Source of the DNA: DATBIO01 sp036556965
GTDB lineage: Bacteria > Acidobacteriota > Vicinamibacteria > Fen-336
Assembly (NCBI GenBank): GCA_036556965.1
Contig: DATBIO010000036.1
Coordinates: 1-11,024, forward strand
DNA: 11,024 bases
Direction: 5' to 3'
Shown here: positions 1-6,815 of the stretch, in pieces
Numbering within the stretch: position 1 is the first letter of the stretch
How the letters are laid out: each line of letters opens with the position of its first letter
The notes under the pieces: model-generated
Told to the model about the DNA's origin: nothing
Database searches by the model: none
The model's input: only the letters and a program-made list of their open reading frames with translations
Made by a program: the position numbers and the translations under genes

Positions 1-387
1 CAGGCCCGTGCGCGTGGGGACGAAGAAGTGGCGCACCTCGTTCCCGCCCACGGACGCCTCCACCCAGGCCCGCACCACGGTGCGGCTCGGGAAGTCGCGC
101 ACGTAGAGCGAGGCGTACTCGATCACGAAGCGCTTCCCCGCGGGGACGAGGACGCCGTCGCCGTTGACCACGAAGCCCACGGGGATGGTGAAGTTGATCT
201 GCGCCTGGAACGGCTCCCGGGTGGCGGCGGCGTCCACGTCCTTGACGAGGACGGGATCGCTGGCGGGGTTGACCACCGTGACCCTCGTCGGCCTCCTGCC
301 GTGACCGGCGGCCCCGGCCTCCATGGGCAGGGCCGTGATGCAGGCGAGCAGGCCGAGAACGGCCGCCCCTTGCGATGTCGATGTCAT
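1..387 (-). CDS. Secreted protein of unknown function (C-terminus beyond window)
   Basis: Reading leftwards from the ATG at 387-385, 129 codons stay open to the window edge, so the C-terminus is missing. A strong ribosome binding site (AAGGAGG, 3 nt before the ATG) fixes the start. Residues 1-27 look like a signal peptide: a hydrophobic core VLGLLACITAL is followed by AGAA, with cleavage likely near residue 26. The n-region carries no positive charge, which is unusual. A Cys at residue 16 after LLA could be a weak lipobox, so a lipoprotein cannot be excluded. The mature part is beta-rich (RVTVVNPASDPVLVKDVD, later VPAGKRFVIEYASLYV and RTVVRAWVEA) with no cysteine or catalytic motif in view. 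I do not recognise the family. It is transcribed divergently from the collagen-like gene at 538 and shares the palindrome-rich spacer with it. Confidence 0.75.
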   Translation of the reverse strand, partial: MTSTSQGAAVLGLLACITALPMEAGAAGHGRRPTRVTVVNPASDPVLVKDVDAAATREPFQAQINFTIPVGFVVNGDGVLVPAGKRFVIEYASLYVRDFPSRTVVRAWVEASVGGNEVRHFFVPTRTGL

Positions 388-432
388 GTGCCTCCTTCGC
401 GCCCGCGGCGCCATGCAGGTTGGGGGATCCTG

Positions 433-483
433 GCGTTACAGGCGCCGGGCCCCCGGCGGGAGTTACGCAGTAACGCCCGCCGG
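433..483. promoter_or_regulatory. Cluster of competing inverted repeats between divergent genes
   Basis: Three overlapping palindromic arrangements share the same bases. Structure A is CCGGCGGG (453-460), a mismatch, GTTAC (462-466), loop GCA, GTAAC (470-474), a mismatch, CCCGCCGG (476-483): 13 pairs with one internal A/G mismatch. Structure B is CGCCGG (443-448) paired with CCGGCG (453-458). Structure C is GCGTTAC (433-439) paired perfectly with GTAACGC (470-476). A excludes both B and C. The spacer also lacks a clear -35/-10 pair. The site could be a repressor operator for one or both divergent genes, or an attenuator-like RNA switch ahead of the gene at 538. It lies 54 nt upstream of that start. 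Confidence 0.5.
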
Positions 484-537
484 AGGCGGCCGCCAATGAC
501 CCCCGAGGGCCGCATGGCGCGGTCCCGGGAGGAAACC

Positions 538-1242
538 ATGACCACGACTCGCCGCGTCGCCCTTGCCGGCATCGGGCTCGCCGCATGGGCGGCACCCGCC
601 CTGGCCCAGAACCGCGTCGTCGCCCTCACCTGCTCCGGACAGCCGCTGGTCGTCTCCGCGGTTTCGAGGTCCGCGGGTGCGCCGGACCCGACGGTGGGCA
701 CGCCCTGCGCGGAGGCGCTGTCCGACATCCTCACCGCCGCCCCCACCGACCCCGAGCTGTGGTGGCAGGTCGCGAGCGTCGCCCTCAGCGACAAGGCGGG
801 GAAGGAGCGGGTAGGCTACACGCTGATGGAATCGCTGCGTGGTCCGCAGGGCCCGCGGGGGCCCGAAGGGGCCCAGGGCATCCAGGGCGAGCCGGGCGAC
901 CGGGGGCCGCAGGGCCTGCCCGGCATGCCGGGACTGCAGGGCGATCCGGGCATCCAGGGCCCTCCGGGCGCGCCCGGCGGACTGGGCGGCTACGTGATCG
1001 TCACCGAGTCCTTCACCGGGTCGCTTCCGAGCGACCACGTGCTGTCCGTGGAGGCGGCCTGCCCCGCGGGCAAGAAGGCAGTGGGAGGTGGCGCGCGGAT
1101 GCCCGGGCACGTCCTGACCATGTCCGCCACCCACCCCATCGATGACGGAAACGCCTGGCAGACGCTCTTCCGGAACTTCACCGGATCGGGCCAGGGCTAC
1201 TCCGGCACCGCCTATGCCGTCTGCGCGACGGCGGCTCCCTAG
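538..1242 (+). CDS. Secreted collagen-like (Gly-X-Y) repeat protein
   Basis: A 234-residue exported protein. The ATG at 538 is chosen because GGAGG lies 5 nt upstream and a clean signal peptide follows: MTTTRR, a hydrophobic stretch, then APALA with cleavage after residue 23. The twin arginine (TRRVAL) is Tat-like but weak. Residues 24-100 form a compact region with two cysteines and no recognised domain. From residue 102 to about 149 there are some 16 uninterrupted Gly-X-Y triplets (GPQ, GPR, GPE, GAQ and so on), enough to seed a collagen-like triple helix. The last 85 residues contain AACPAGKKAVGGGARMPG and end YAVCATAAP. This type of C-terminal domain recurs behind bacterial collagen-like stretches and could act as a trimerisation or surface-exposed head; that role is inferred. 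It is the first gene of a tight four-gene run, with the next gene 5 nt downstream, so it is probably co-expressed with the sigma/anti-sigma pair. Confidence 0.88.
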   Translation: MTTTRRVALAGIGLAAWAAPALAQNRVVALTCSGQPLVVSAVSRSAGAPDPTVGTPCAEALSDILTAAPTDPELWWQVASVALSDKAGKERVGYTLMESLRGPQGPRGPEGAQGIQGEPGDRGPQGLPGMPGLQGDPGIQGPPGAPGGLGGYVIVTESFTGSLPSDHVLSVEAACPAGKKAVGGGARMPGHVLTMSATHPIDDGNAWQTLFRNFTGSGQGYSGTAYAVCATAAP

Positions 1243-1247
1243 GGACC

Positions 1248-1835
1248 GTGCTCCTTCTCCTCGCCGTGCTGGCCGTGGCCCTGCCCGCCCAGACCGGCGC
1301 TCCCGGCGCCCTCGAACCGCCCGCGGAGCTGGCGTCCTTCGTCGAGAAGGGCGCCCGCCCCCTGGCCATCGAGGCGGGCGACCTCAACGGCGACGGGCTG
1401 TCCGACTACGTGCTGGTCCTCGAGAAGGAAGAGCCGGCCATGGACGCGGACGGCTGGCCCATCGGGCAGCGCCCGCTGCTGGTGGTGGTCCGCGGCAAGG
1501 ACGGCCTGCGGCTGGCCAAGCGCAACGACAAGGTCGTGTACTGCTCGACGTGCGGCGGCGTCATGGGCGACCCCTTCATGGGCATCCGCCTGGAGAAGAA
1601 GGGCTTCAGCGTCGAGCACTACGGCGGCAGCGCCTGGCGGTGGTCCAACGCCTACACGTTCGCCTACTCGCGGCGCGACGACACCTGGCAGCTCGTGCGC
1701 GTGGAGAACACGAGCTTCCACGCCATGGACCCCGGCAACCAGGAACGGAGGGTGGCCACGCCCCCCCGCGACTTCGGCAAGATCGACCTCGCCGATTTCG
1801 ACCCCGACAAGTGGGAGGGCCAGGGGGCGCGGTGA
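1248..1835 (+). CDS. Secreted protein with FG-GAP/VCBS-like calcium loop and CxxC
   Basis: A 195-residue protein starting at GTG 1248, 5 nt after the preceding stop. AGGG of that stop region is the only Shine-Dalgarno-like sequence, so translation is probably coupled. No other start exists nearby, and a hydrophobic signal sequence (LLLLAVLAVALPAQ) begins at once. The n-region has no positive charge, which is unusual. Residues 45-53 read D-L-N-G-D-G-L-S-D, the calcium-binding loop pattern of FG-GAP/VCBS repeats, followed by the strand YVLVLEKEE. Only one such repeat is evident. Cys99 and Cys102 form a CSTC motif in the segment YCSTCGGVMGDPFMGI, followed by FSVEHYGGSAWRW and a Tyr/Trp-rich region. 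Similar hypothetical exported proteins exist in other bacteria, but I know of no assigned function. The CxxC could bind metal, be redox-active or form a structural disulfide. The GTGA at 1832-1835 overlaps the next gene by 4 nt. Confidence 0.85.
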   Translation: MLLLLAVLAVALPAQTGAPGALEPPAELASFVEKGARPLAIEAGDLNGDGLSDYVLVLEKEEPAMDADGWPIGQRPLLVVVRGKDGLRLAKRNDKVVYCSTCGGVMGDPFMGIRLEKKGFSVEHYGGSAWRWSNAYTFAYSRRDDTWQLVRVENTSFHAMDPGNQERRVATPPRDFGKIDLADFDPDKWEGQGAR

Positions 1836-2470
1836 CCCTGGCCGGAACCGCCCCGTCCGGGGCAGGGTGGTACGATGCCCTCTCCTTCCGAGGGGCGAGC
1901 ACGGACCCAGCGCGCGAGGACGCCGAGACCGCCGCGGGCTTCCTGGGAGGCGAGGCCGCGGCCATCGCCCTCGTGGACCGCTGGATCGCGGGGGCGGCCG
2001 CGCCGTTCCGCAACCGGCTGGCCACCGAGTGGCCCGACCTGCTGCAGGAGATCCGCCTCGAGGTCTTCCGGCTGCTCCAGCGGTCGAGCTGGCGCGGCGA
2101 GGCCCGGCTCAAGACCTACGTCTGGCGCGTGGCCACCCACTCCAGCCTCGACGCCGTGCGCCGGCTGCGCCGGCGGCCCGTCCACGAGCCCGCCGACGCC
2201 GAGGCGCCGCTCCCCTCGCGCGATCCCTCGCCCCTCGACCAGGCGCTCGAGGGCGACACCGGCCGCCGCCTGCTCGCCGCCCTGGCCGCGGTGCCCGAGG
2301 ACTGCCGCCAGCTCTGGCAGGGCATCCTGGGCGGCCTGAGCTACCGCGAGATCAGCGGCCAGATGGGAGTGTCGGAAGGCGCGCTGCGCGTGCGGGCGCA
2401 CCGCTGCCGCAAGCGGGCGCTGGAGGCGCTGGGCGGTAACCTCGCGGCCGGCCGCGCCGCCCAAGGGTAG
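1832..2470 (+). CDS. ECF-type RNA polymerase sigma-70 factor
   Basis: A 212-residue sigma factor of the extracytoplasmic-function type, predicted to redirect RNA polymerase when released by the anti-sigma factor encoded 5 nt downstream. Region 2 spans about residues 36-115. EWPDLLQEIRLEVFRLLQ matches the core-binding helix 2.2, and RLKTYVWRVATHSSLDAVRR matches 2.3/2.4, which melt and read the -10 element. Region 4 spans about 140-200, with the helix-turn-helix GLSYREISGQMGVSEGALRVRAHRCRK reading the -35. A Pro/Asp/Ala-rich linker (116-138) joins them. The start is uncertain. GTG 1832 overlaps the upstream stop (GTGA) and is the only in-frame start before GTG 1972, which would cut into the beginning of region 2. 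Residues 1-30 look poorly conserved, so the true N-terminus may be shorter through a non-standard start. The subgroup cannot be named from sequence alone. Confidence 0.9.
   Translation: MTLAGTAPSGAGWYDALSFRGASTDPAREDAETAAGFLGGEAAAIALVDRWIAGAAAPFRNRLATEWPDLLQEIRLEVFRLLQRSSWRGEARLKTYVWRVATHSSLDAVRRLRRRPVHEPADAEAPLPSRDPSPLDQALEGDTGRRLLAALAAVPEDCRQLWQGILGGLSYREISGQMGVSEGALRVRAHRCRKRALEALGGNLAAGRAAQG
1871..1876 (+). promoter_or_regulatory. Possible internal -10 element ahead of sigma region 2
   Basis: TACGAT in the context GGTACGATG resembles the -10 boxes proposed at 8376 and 9571 in this window. It sits just inside the annotated start of the sigma gene, in the part of that frame with weaker coding character. 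No TTGACA-like -35 box is visible 16-19 nt upstream. If real, the transcript would begin near 1883 and have no in-frame ATG, so either the sigma gene uses another start or the element is fortuitous. Confidence 0.2.
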
Positions 2471-2475
2471 AGGCG

Positions 2476-3363
2476 ATGGACTGCGAGGCCACGTCGGACC
2501 GGCTCCCCTGGCTGCTGAACGGAACGCTGTCGGAGATGGAGGCCGAGAACGCGCGCGCCCACCTCTCTCTCTGCCCGCGCTGCCGCCGTGAGATGGAGGA
2601 GACGCGCCGCGCGGCCGCCGTCTTCGGGGCCCACGTGTCGACGGCCGACCTGGTGGACCTCGCCTGGGACCGGCCCGTGGCGGAAACGGCGCTGGTCCAC
2701 GGCCACCTCGAGTCCTGTCGCGACTGCGCGCAGGATCTCGCCCTGGCCCGGGAGAGCCGCGCGCGCGAGGACGCGCCCGACCTTCCGTCACGCCGCGGCG
2801 CCGCCCTGCGCTTCGGCCGCTACCTCGCCCTTCCCTCCAGCCTGGCCGCCGGCCTTCTCCTCGGCCTGTGGTGGGGCGGGGACCGCGCCCCGGCCCCGGC
2901 GCCCACGCCGGACCCCCGCGTGCCCGCCCTGGTGGCCGAGGCGGCGCGGCTGCGCGAGGCCTCGGAGCGGCTGCAGGCCGACCTGGAGGAGGCACGGGCC
3001 CCGCACGTGAACGTCCCCGTGGCCGAGCTGCTGCCCGCGAACCTCGCCCGGCGCTCGAGCGACGCTCCCCCGGTCGGCGAGGTGCTCGTCCCCGCGGGCG
3101 CGCGCGTGGTCACGCTCCTCCTCGGCGGCGACGGCGTGGCCCCCCGGCCCGCCGCCCTGGAGATCCGCAACCGGCAGGGAGACGTCGTCTGGAGCGGGAG
3201 CGGCCTCCGGGCCGGCGCCCTCGGCGCCTACACCCTGACCGTGCCCACGGCGCTGCTCACCGAGGGAGAGTACGTCCTCACCCTGCGGCCGGACGGCGCG
3301 CGCGCGCGCACCTACGAGCTCCGCGTCCGCCGCGAGGGCCCGGGGGCGGGCGCGCCCGGCTAG
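2476..3363 (+). CDS. Membrane anti-sigma factor with two zinc-finger motifs
   Basis: A 295-residue protein, probably the regulator that sequesters the adjacent sigma factor at the inner membrane. The N-terminus has H29-x3-C33-x2-C36 (HLSLCPRC), the signature of zinc-binding anti-sigma domains. A second copy of the pattern follows at H77-x3-C81-x2-C84 (HLESCRDC), so the cytoplasmic part may hold two such modules. A single membrane segment follows at about 116-133 (YLALPSSLAAGLLLGLWW), then a Pro-rich linker (137-150) and a short charged coiled coil (about 150-174). The periplasmic part (about 190-285) is beta-rich, with ALEIRNRQGDVVWSGSG and EGEYVLTLRPDG, resembling an Ig-like sensory domain. 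The start at ATG 2476 lies 5 nt after the sigma stop. Release could be by regulated proteolysis or by ligand binding; nothing in the sequence decides this. It ends at a strong hairpin. Confidence 0.9.
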   Translation: MDCEATSDRLPWLLNGTLSEMEAENARAHLSLCPRCRREMEETRRAAAVFGAHVSTADLVDLAWDRPVAETALVHGHLESCRDCAQDLALARESRAREDAPDLPSRRGAALRFGRYLALPSSLAAGLLLGLWWGGDRAPAPAPTPDPRVPALVAEAARLREASERLQADLEEARAPHVNVPVAELLPANLARRSSDAPPVGEVLVPAGARVVTLLLGGDGVAPRPAALEIRNRQGDVVWSGSGLRAGALGAYTLTVPTALLTEGEYVLTLRPDGARARTYELRVRREGPGAGAPG

Positions 3364-3373
3364 GCCGGCCGCG

Positions 3374-3394
3374 GGACCGGCGCCCGGCCGGTCC
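3374..3394. terminator. Perfect hairpin filling the convergent gap
   Basis: GGACCGGC, loop GCCCG, GCCGGTCC: an 8-bp perfect, very GC-rich stem with a 5-nt loop. It ends at 3394, directly against the minus-strand stop codon at 3395-3397, and starts 10 nt after the plus-strand stop at 3361-3363. There is no T-tract on either side. By position it could serve both converging transcripts as a bidirectional terminator or 3'-end stabiliser. Confidence 0.6.
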
Positions 3395-6300
3395 TCAGCG
3401 CCACCACAGCTTCGGCGCCGCCTTCTTCTCCGGCCAGAGCTGCTCGAGGGTGTCGCCCGCGAACATCTCTCCGTTCTTCACCACGTAGCGGATGGTGTTG
3501 GTGTTGCGGATGTCGGTGAGGGGGTTCTGGTCGAGGACCACCAGGTCGGCCTTCTTCCCGGCCTCCAGGCTGCCCACGTCCTGGGCGAAGCCGACGATCT
3601 CCGCCCCGTGCAGGGTGGCCGCGCGCAGGACCTCGTGCGGCGTGAGGCCCCCCTCCGCCAGCGCCCGGAGCTCCCAGTGGTACCCGAGGCCCTGGAGCTG
3701 GCCGTGGCTGCCCACGCCCACGCGGCCGCCCGCGCGCACGATCTTGGCCGCCTGCTCCGCCAAGCGGGGGAAGACGTGCTCGTCCTTGCGGAACCACTTC
3801 ACCCGCCGCGTGTTCTGGTCCAGGACCTCGGGGGGCACGAAGCGGTTCAGCTTCGCGTCGTCGTGCACCTCCTCCGTCGTGTAGAAGTAGTTCTCGGCGA
3901 AGGGGCCGCCGTAGCTCACGAGCAGGGTCGGCGTGTAGCCGGTGCCCCCGCGCGCGAAGGCCTCCACCACGTCCTCGTAGAGGGGCACGATGGGCAGGGC
4001 GTGCTCGCTGCCCGTGAAGCCGTCGGCCAGGTGGGTGAGGTCCAGCTTCAGGTCGAGGGCGCCCTCCGTGGTGGGCATCATCTGCAGCTCGCGGGCCGCC
4101 TCCGTCACGTACTGCCGCTGCTTGCGGTTGCCCACCAGGTACGACTTCAGGTTGCGCGTCCGGTAGTGGTCGCGGTAGCGCCGCAGGACGTTCTTCGCCT
4201 CCTTGGCGGACTTGAAGGCGTTGTCGGAGAAGATGCCGGGGCCGGTGGAGTGCGCGCGCGGCCCGAGGATGCTCCCCATCTCGACCATGTCCTGGTACGC
4301 GAACATGTCGTTGGTGGCCGTCTGCACGTCCAGCCCGGCGGTCACCCCGTAGGCCAGGTTGGCGAGGAAGGCCCAGTTCTGCGTGTCGAGGATCCCGCGC
4401 CGGATCTCGAACCAGTGGGCGTGCGTGTCCACGAAGCCGGGCACGATGGTCTTGCCCGCCACGTCCTCCACGCGGGCCTCCGGCGGGACGGCCAGCGTGC
4501 CCCGCCGGCCCACGCCGGCGATGCGGTCGTCCACCACCAGGACGTCGCCCTCCTCGATCACCTCGTCGCCCTTCATGGTGACGACGCGGGCGCCGCGCAG
4601 GAGCAGCGCCCCCCGGGGGCGGGCTCGCGGCGCCTCCAGCGTCACCGTGAACGACTCGTAGAGCCGTGGCTCCTCCTTCTCCTCGTCCGTCCCCTTCGCG
4701 GGGGCCTTGGCCTTGCCCCCCTTGGCCTCCTTCTTCTCCCCTTCCTCGGCCTTGGGCTTGTCGAAGGAGACCGTGTCGAGACGCTGGCGGTACACGGTGG
4801 CGCCCACCGCCCAGGCCAGGGCGCGCCCGCCGTCCGTCCAGTGGAAGTAGTCCGCCCCCACGTCGGTCACGCGCTTGGAGGGGACCGCGGGCTTGCCCAC
4901 GTTCACCGTGGGCGCGGCCCCGCCCAGGCGCGGCATCGGCATCACGTACAGCTGGCTGCCCTGGGCGTGGGCCACCACCCAGTTCCCGTCGGGGCTGATC
5001 CGCACGTCGCTCGCCCCCACCGGCTTCTCGTCGGAGTAGGCGCCCGGTCCCGTGACCTTGAGGTGCTCGCGGCGGTCGGTCCCGTCGAAGCGCATGGACA
5101 CCAGGCCCGCCCCGCCCTCGTCGCCTCCCGCGTAGAGGTAGATGCGGTCCGCCTCCGGCCCGAAGTGCGGCTTGCCCAGGCCCCGCGAGGGCGCCACCAG
5201 CGTGGCCTCTCCCCCCTGCGCCGGCACCCAGACCACGTCGAGGGGGAGCACGCCCGGGAAGTCGATGGGAGAGCGCACGCGCATGTAGCGCGACCCGCGC
5301 AGGGCCACCAGCCGCGTGCCGTCCCGCGACCAGGCGGGGTCGGAGTAGTAGCCCGGGGCGGTGGTCAGCCGCTGCGCGGTGCCGCTGCCGTCGGCGCGCG
5401 CCTTCCAGACGTGGCCGCCGTCCGCGGTCCACGTGACGTACGCGATCCACTGCCCGTCGGGCGACCACACGGGCTGGAAGGCGGGCTCGGAGGCCCCGCC
5501 GAAGGGGCGGGGCGCGCCCGCGGGCGCGTCCATGACGTAGAGGCGGGTGAGGGCGGAGAAGGCCACGCGCTTCCCGTCGGGCGAATAGGTGGGGTCTTGC
5601 ACCAGCCGCGCGCGCACGGGCCCTTCCTCGAGACGGTAGGGGAAGCGCAGGAGGGGGCCGGCGGCCATGGTCACCTTGGCCCGGAAGGGCACGGGGCGCG
5701 CCTCCCCGCTGGCCACGCGCACGCGGTGGATCCTCCCCCCGTAGGAGAGGACGATCTCCTCGCCGCCGGGCAGGAACGCGTAGCCCGGCAGCAGGTCGCG
5801 CGTGTAGCGGCTCTCCTGGTCGTCGCGCTGCACGGGGTAGAGGACGCGCCGGTCGTCCCCGGTCACGAGGTCGCGCGCGCGCAGCTCGGTCTGCGCGTCG
5901 TGGCGGGTGCCGTAGAGCAGCGTCCGCCCGTCGGGGGAGAGCGCGGGGCGGAAGCCGCTGCCGGGGGCCTGGGTGACCACGTCCTCGTCGCCGGTGACGC
6001 GGTCGCGCCGCGCGACCTGCCACATGGGGAAGCTCGTGTTGTACTCGAAGCCGCCCATGCGCCGCGCGTAGTAGAGGAAGCGCCCGTCGGGCGAGGCCGC
6101 CACGCCCAGCGCGTTGTGCTGCTGGTTCTTCAGGGCGTCGGGCTTGGCCTTGGCCTTGGTGACCTGGAGGCCCCCGCCACCCTTGACGTGGTACATCCAG
6201 AGCTCCATCGTCGGCATGCCCGTCGTCGCGCGCGAGACCACGACGTACTGCCCGTCCGGCGTCCAGGCCGGGGAGGCGAACTCCGCCGCCTCGTCCTCGC

Positions 6301-6676
6301 TGAGCGCCCTGGGCTCGCTGCCGTCGGCGCGCGCCACCCAGAGGTTCTCGGAGCCCCCGCGGTCGCTCAGGAAGGCGAGGGATCGCCCGTCCGGCGAGAA
6401 GCGCGGCTGGCTGTCCATGGGCAGGCCGCCGGTCAGGCGGCGGGCCTCCCCGCCCTCGATGGGCAACGTGTACAGGTCGCCCAGGAGGTCGAAGACCAGC
6501 GTCTTGCCGTCGGGGCTGGCGTCCAGGGAGAGCCACGTCCCCTCGTCCACCTCGAAGTCGAAGCTACGCGTGGCCTTGAGCGGCAGGCCCTCGTCCTTCT
6601 TGTCCGGCTTGTCCTGGCTGGAGGCGGGAGCGGCGAGGGCGAGGGCACCGACGAGCGCGAGCAGCGTTCTGGTCAC
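3395..6676 (-). CDS. Secreted TolB-like beta-propeller/amidohydrolase fusion
   Basis: A 1093-residue exported enzyme. The GTG at 6676-6674 is chosen because GGAAAGGAAGG precedes it and a signal peptide follows (TRTLLALVGALALAAPASS, cleavage near residue 20). Residues of about 30-630 form WD40-like/PD40 propeller repeats. About nine PDG-type motifs are visible (SPDGKTLVF, SPDGRSLAF, TPDGQYVVV, SPDGRFLYY, SPDGRTLLY, SPDGKRVAF, SPDGQWIAY, SRDGTRLVA, SPDGNWVVA), as in TolB and S9 peptidase propellers. A Lys/Glu/Ala-rich linker (about 640-672) leads to an amidohydrolase barrel. There GKTIVPGFVDTHAHW carries the metal-binding H752-x-H754, with further candidate ligands at H882 and H892. The C-terminal strand has the usual LRAATLHGAE and LEAGKKADLVVLDQNPL. 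The usual catalytic Asp position reads G-S-H991-G-Q, with H1000 nearby. Substrate unknown; a secreted peptide or cyclic amide hydrolase role is plausible from the superfamily. It is the second gene of a possible minus-strand pair. Confidence 0.92.
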   Translation of the reverse strand: MTRTLLALVGALALAAPASSQDKPDKKDEGLPLKATRSFDFEVDEGTWLSLDASPDGKTLVFDLLGDLYTLPIEGGEARRLTGGLPMDSQPRFSPDGRSLAFLSDRGGSENLWVARADGSEPRALSEDEAAEFASPAWTPDGQYVVVSRATTGMPTMELWMYHVKGGGGLQVTKAKAKPDALKNQQHNALGVAASPDGRFLYYARRMGGFEYNTSFPMWQVARRDRVTGDEDVVTQAPGSGFRPALSPDGRTLLYGTRHDAQTELRARDLVTGDDRRVLYPVQRDDQESRYTRDLLPGYAFLPGGEEIVLSYGGRIHRVRVASGEARPVPFRAKVTMAAGPLLRFPYRLEEGPVRARLVQDPTYSPDGKRVAFSALTRLYVMDAPAGAPRPFGGASEPAFQPVWSPDGQWIAYVTWTADGGHVWKARADGSGTAQRLTTAPGYYSDPAWSRDGTRLVALRGSRYMRVRSPIDFPGVLPLDVVWVPAQGGEATLVAPSRGLGKPHFGPEADRIYLYAGGDEGGAGLVSMRFDGTDRREHLKVTGPGAYSDEKPVGASDVRISPDGNWVVAHAQGSQLYVMPMPRLGGAAPTVNVGKPAVPSKRVTDVGADYFHWTDGGRALAWAVGATVYRQRLDTVSFDKPKAEEGEKKEAKGGKAKAPAKGTDEEKEEPRLYESFTVTLEAPRARPRGALLLRGARVVTMKGDEVIEEGDVLVVDDRIAGVGRRGTLAVPPEARVEDVAGKTIVPGFVDTHAHWFEIRRGILDTQNWAFLANLAYGVTAGLDVQTATNDMFAYQDMVEMGSILGPRAHSTGPGIFSDNAFKSAKEAKNVLRRYRDHYRTRNLKSYLVGNRKQRQYVTEAARELQMMPTTEGALDLKLDLTHLADGFTGSEHALPIVPLYEDVVEAFARGGTGYTPTLLVSYGGPFAENYFYTTEEVHDDAKLNRFVPPEVLDQNTRRVKWFRKDEHVFPRLAEQAAKIVRAGGRVGVGSHGQLQGLGYHWELRALAEGGLTPHEVLRAATLHGAEIVGFAQDVGSLEAGKKADLVVLDQNPLTDIRNTNTIRYVVKNGEMFAGDTLEQLWPEKKAAPKLWWR

Positions 6677-6815
6677 GGACCTTCCTTTCCGGTGGGTGGA
6701 GAAACGGCGACCGTTGGATGCGGCGCCCCCTGCCCTTCGTTTAGTCCGGGAGCGCGGCGCGCCGCTATCGCGTTCTTGATCGGCGGTCCGGCCGTCGGCG
6801 GGCTCCCGGGCGCGC

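Noticed and set aside
433..476. Integron attC-like recombination site (GTTAC/GTAAC arms).
   Set aside because: The arms do not fit the RYYYAAC/GTTRRRY core consensus, and there is no cassette array or integrase in the window.
28..537. N-terminal extension of the collagen-like gene from an ATG at 28.
   Set aside because: It overlaps the minus-strand gene at 1-387 and the palindromic spacer. The ATG at 538 has GGAGG 5 nt upstream and a signal peptide directly after it.
841..985. Gly-X-Y coding segment as a tandem DNA repeat or CRISPR-like array.
   Set aside because: The periodicity is at the protein level. The DNA units vary freely in codons and there are no spacers.
1875..1920. Frameshift in the sigma gene, with ATG 1875 as the true start in another frame.
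   Set aside because: The alternative frame from 1875 has poorer third-position GC than the main frame and no sigma-like sequence. There is no direct sign of an indel.
1664..2995. A 443-codon minus-strand open frame opposite the sigma/anti-sigma genes.
   Set aside because: Arg/Pro/Gly-rich, with no domain and no ribosome binding site. It covers two well-recognised plus-strand genes.
6677..6815. A promoter or small gene in the 139-nt gap upstream of the amidohydrolase.
   Set aside because: Only a 12-nt palindrome (GCGGCGCGCCGC, 6753-6764) and the ribosome binding site are seen. No convincing -35/-10 pair or short reading frame was found.
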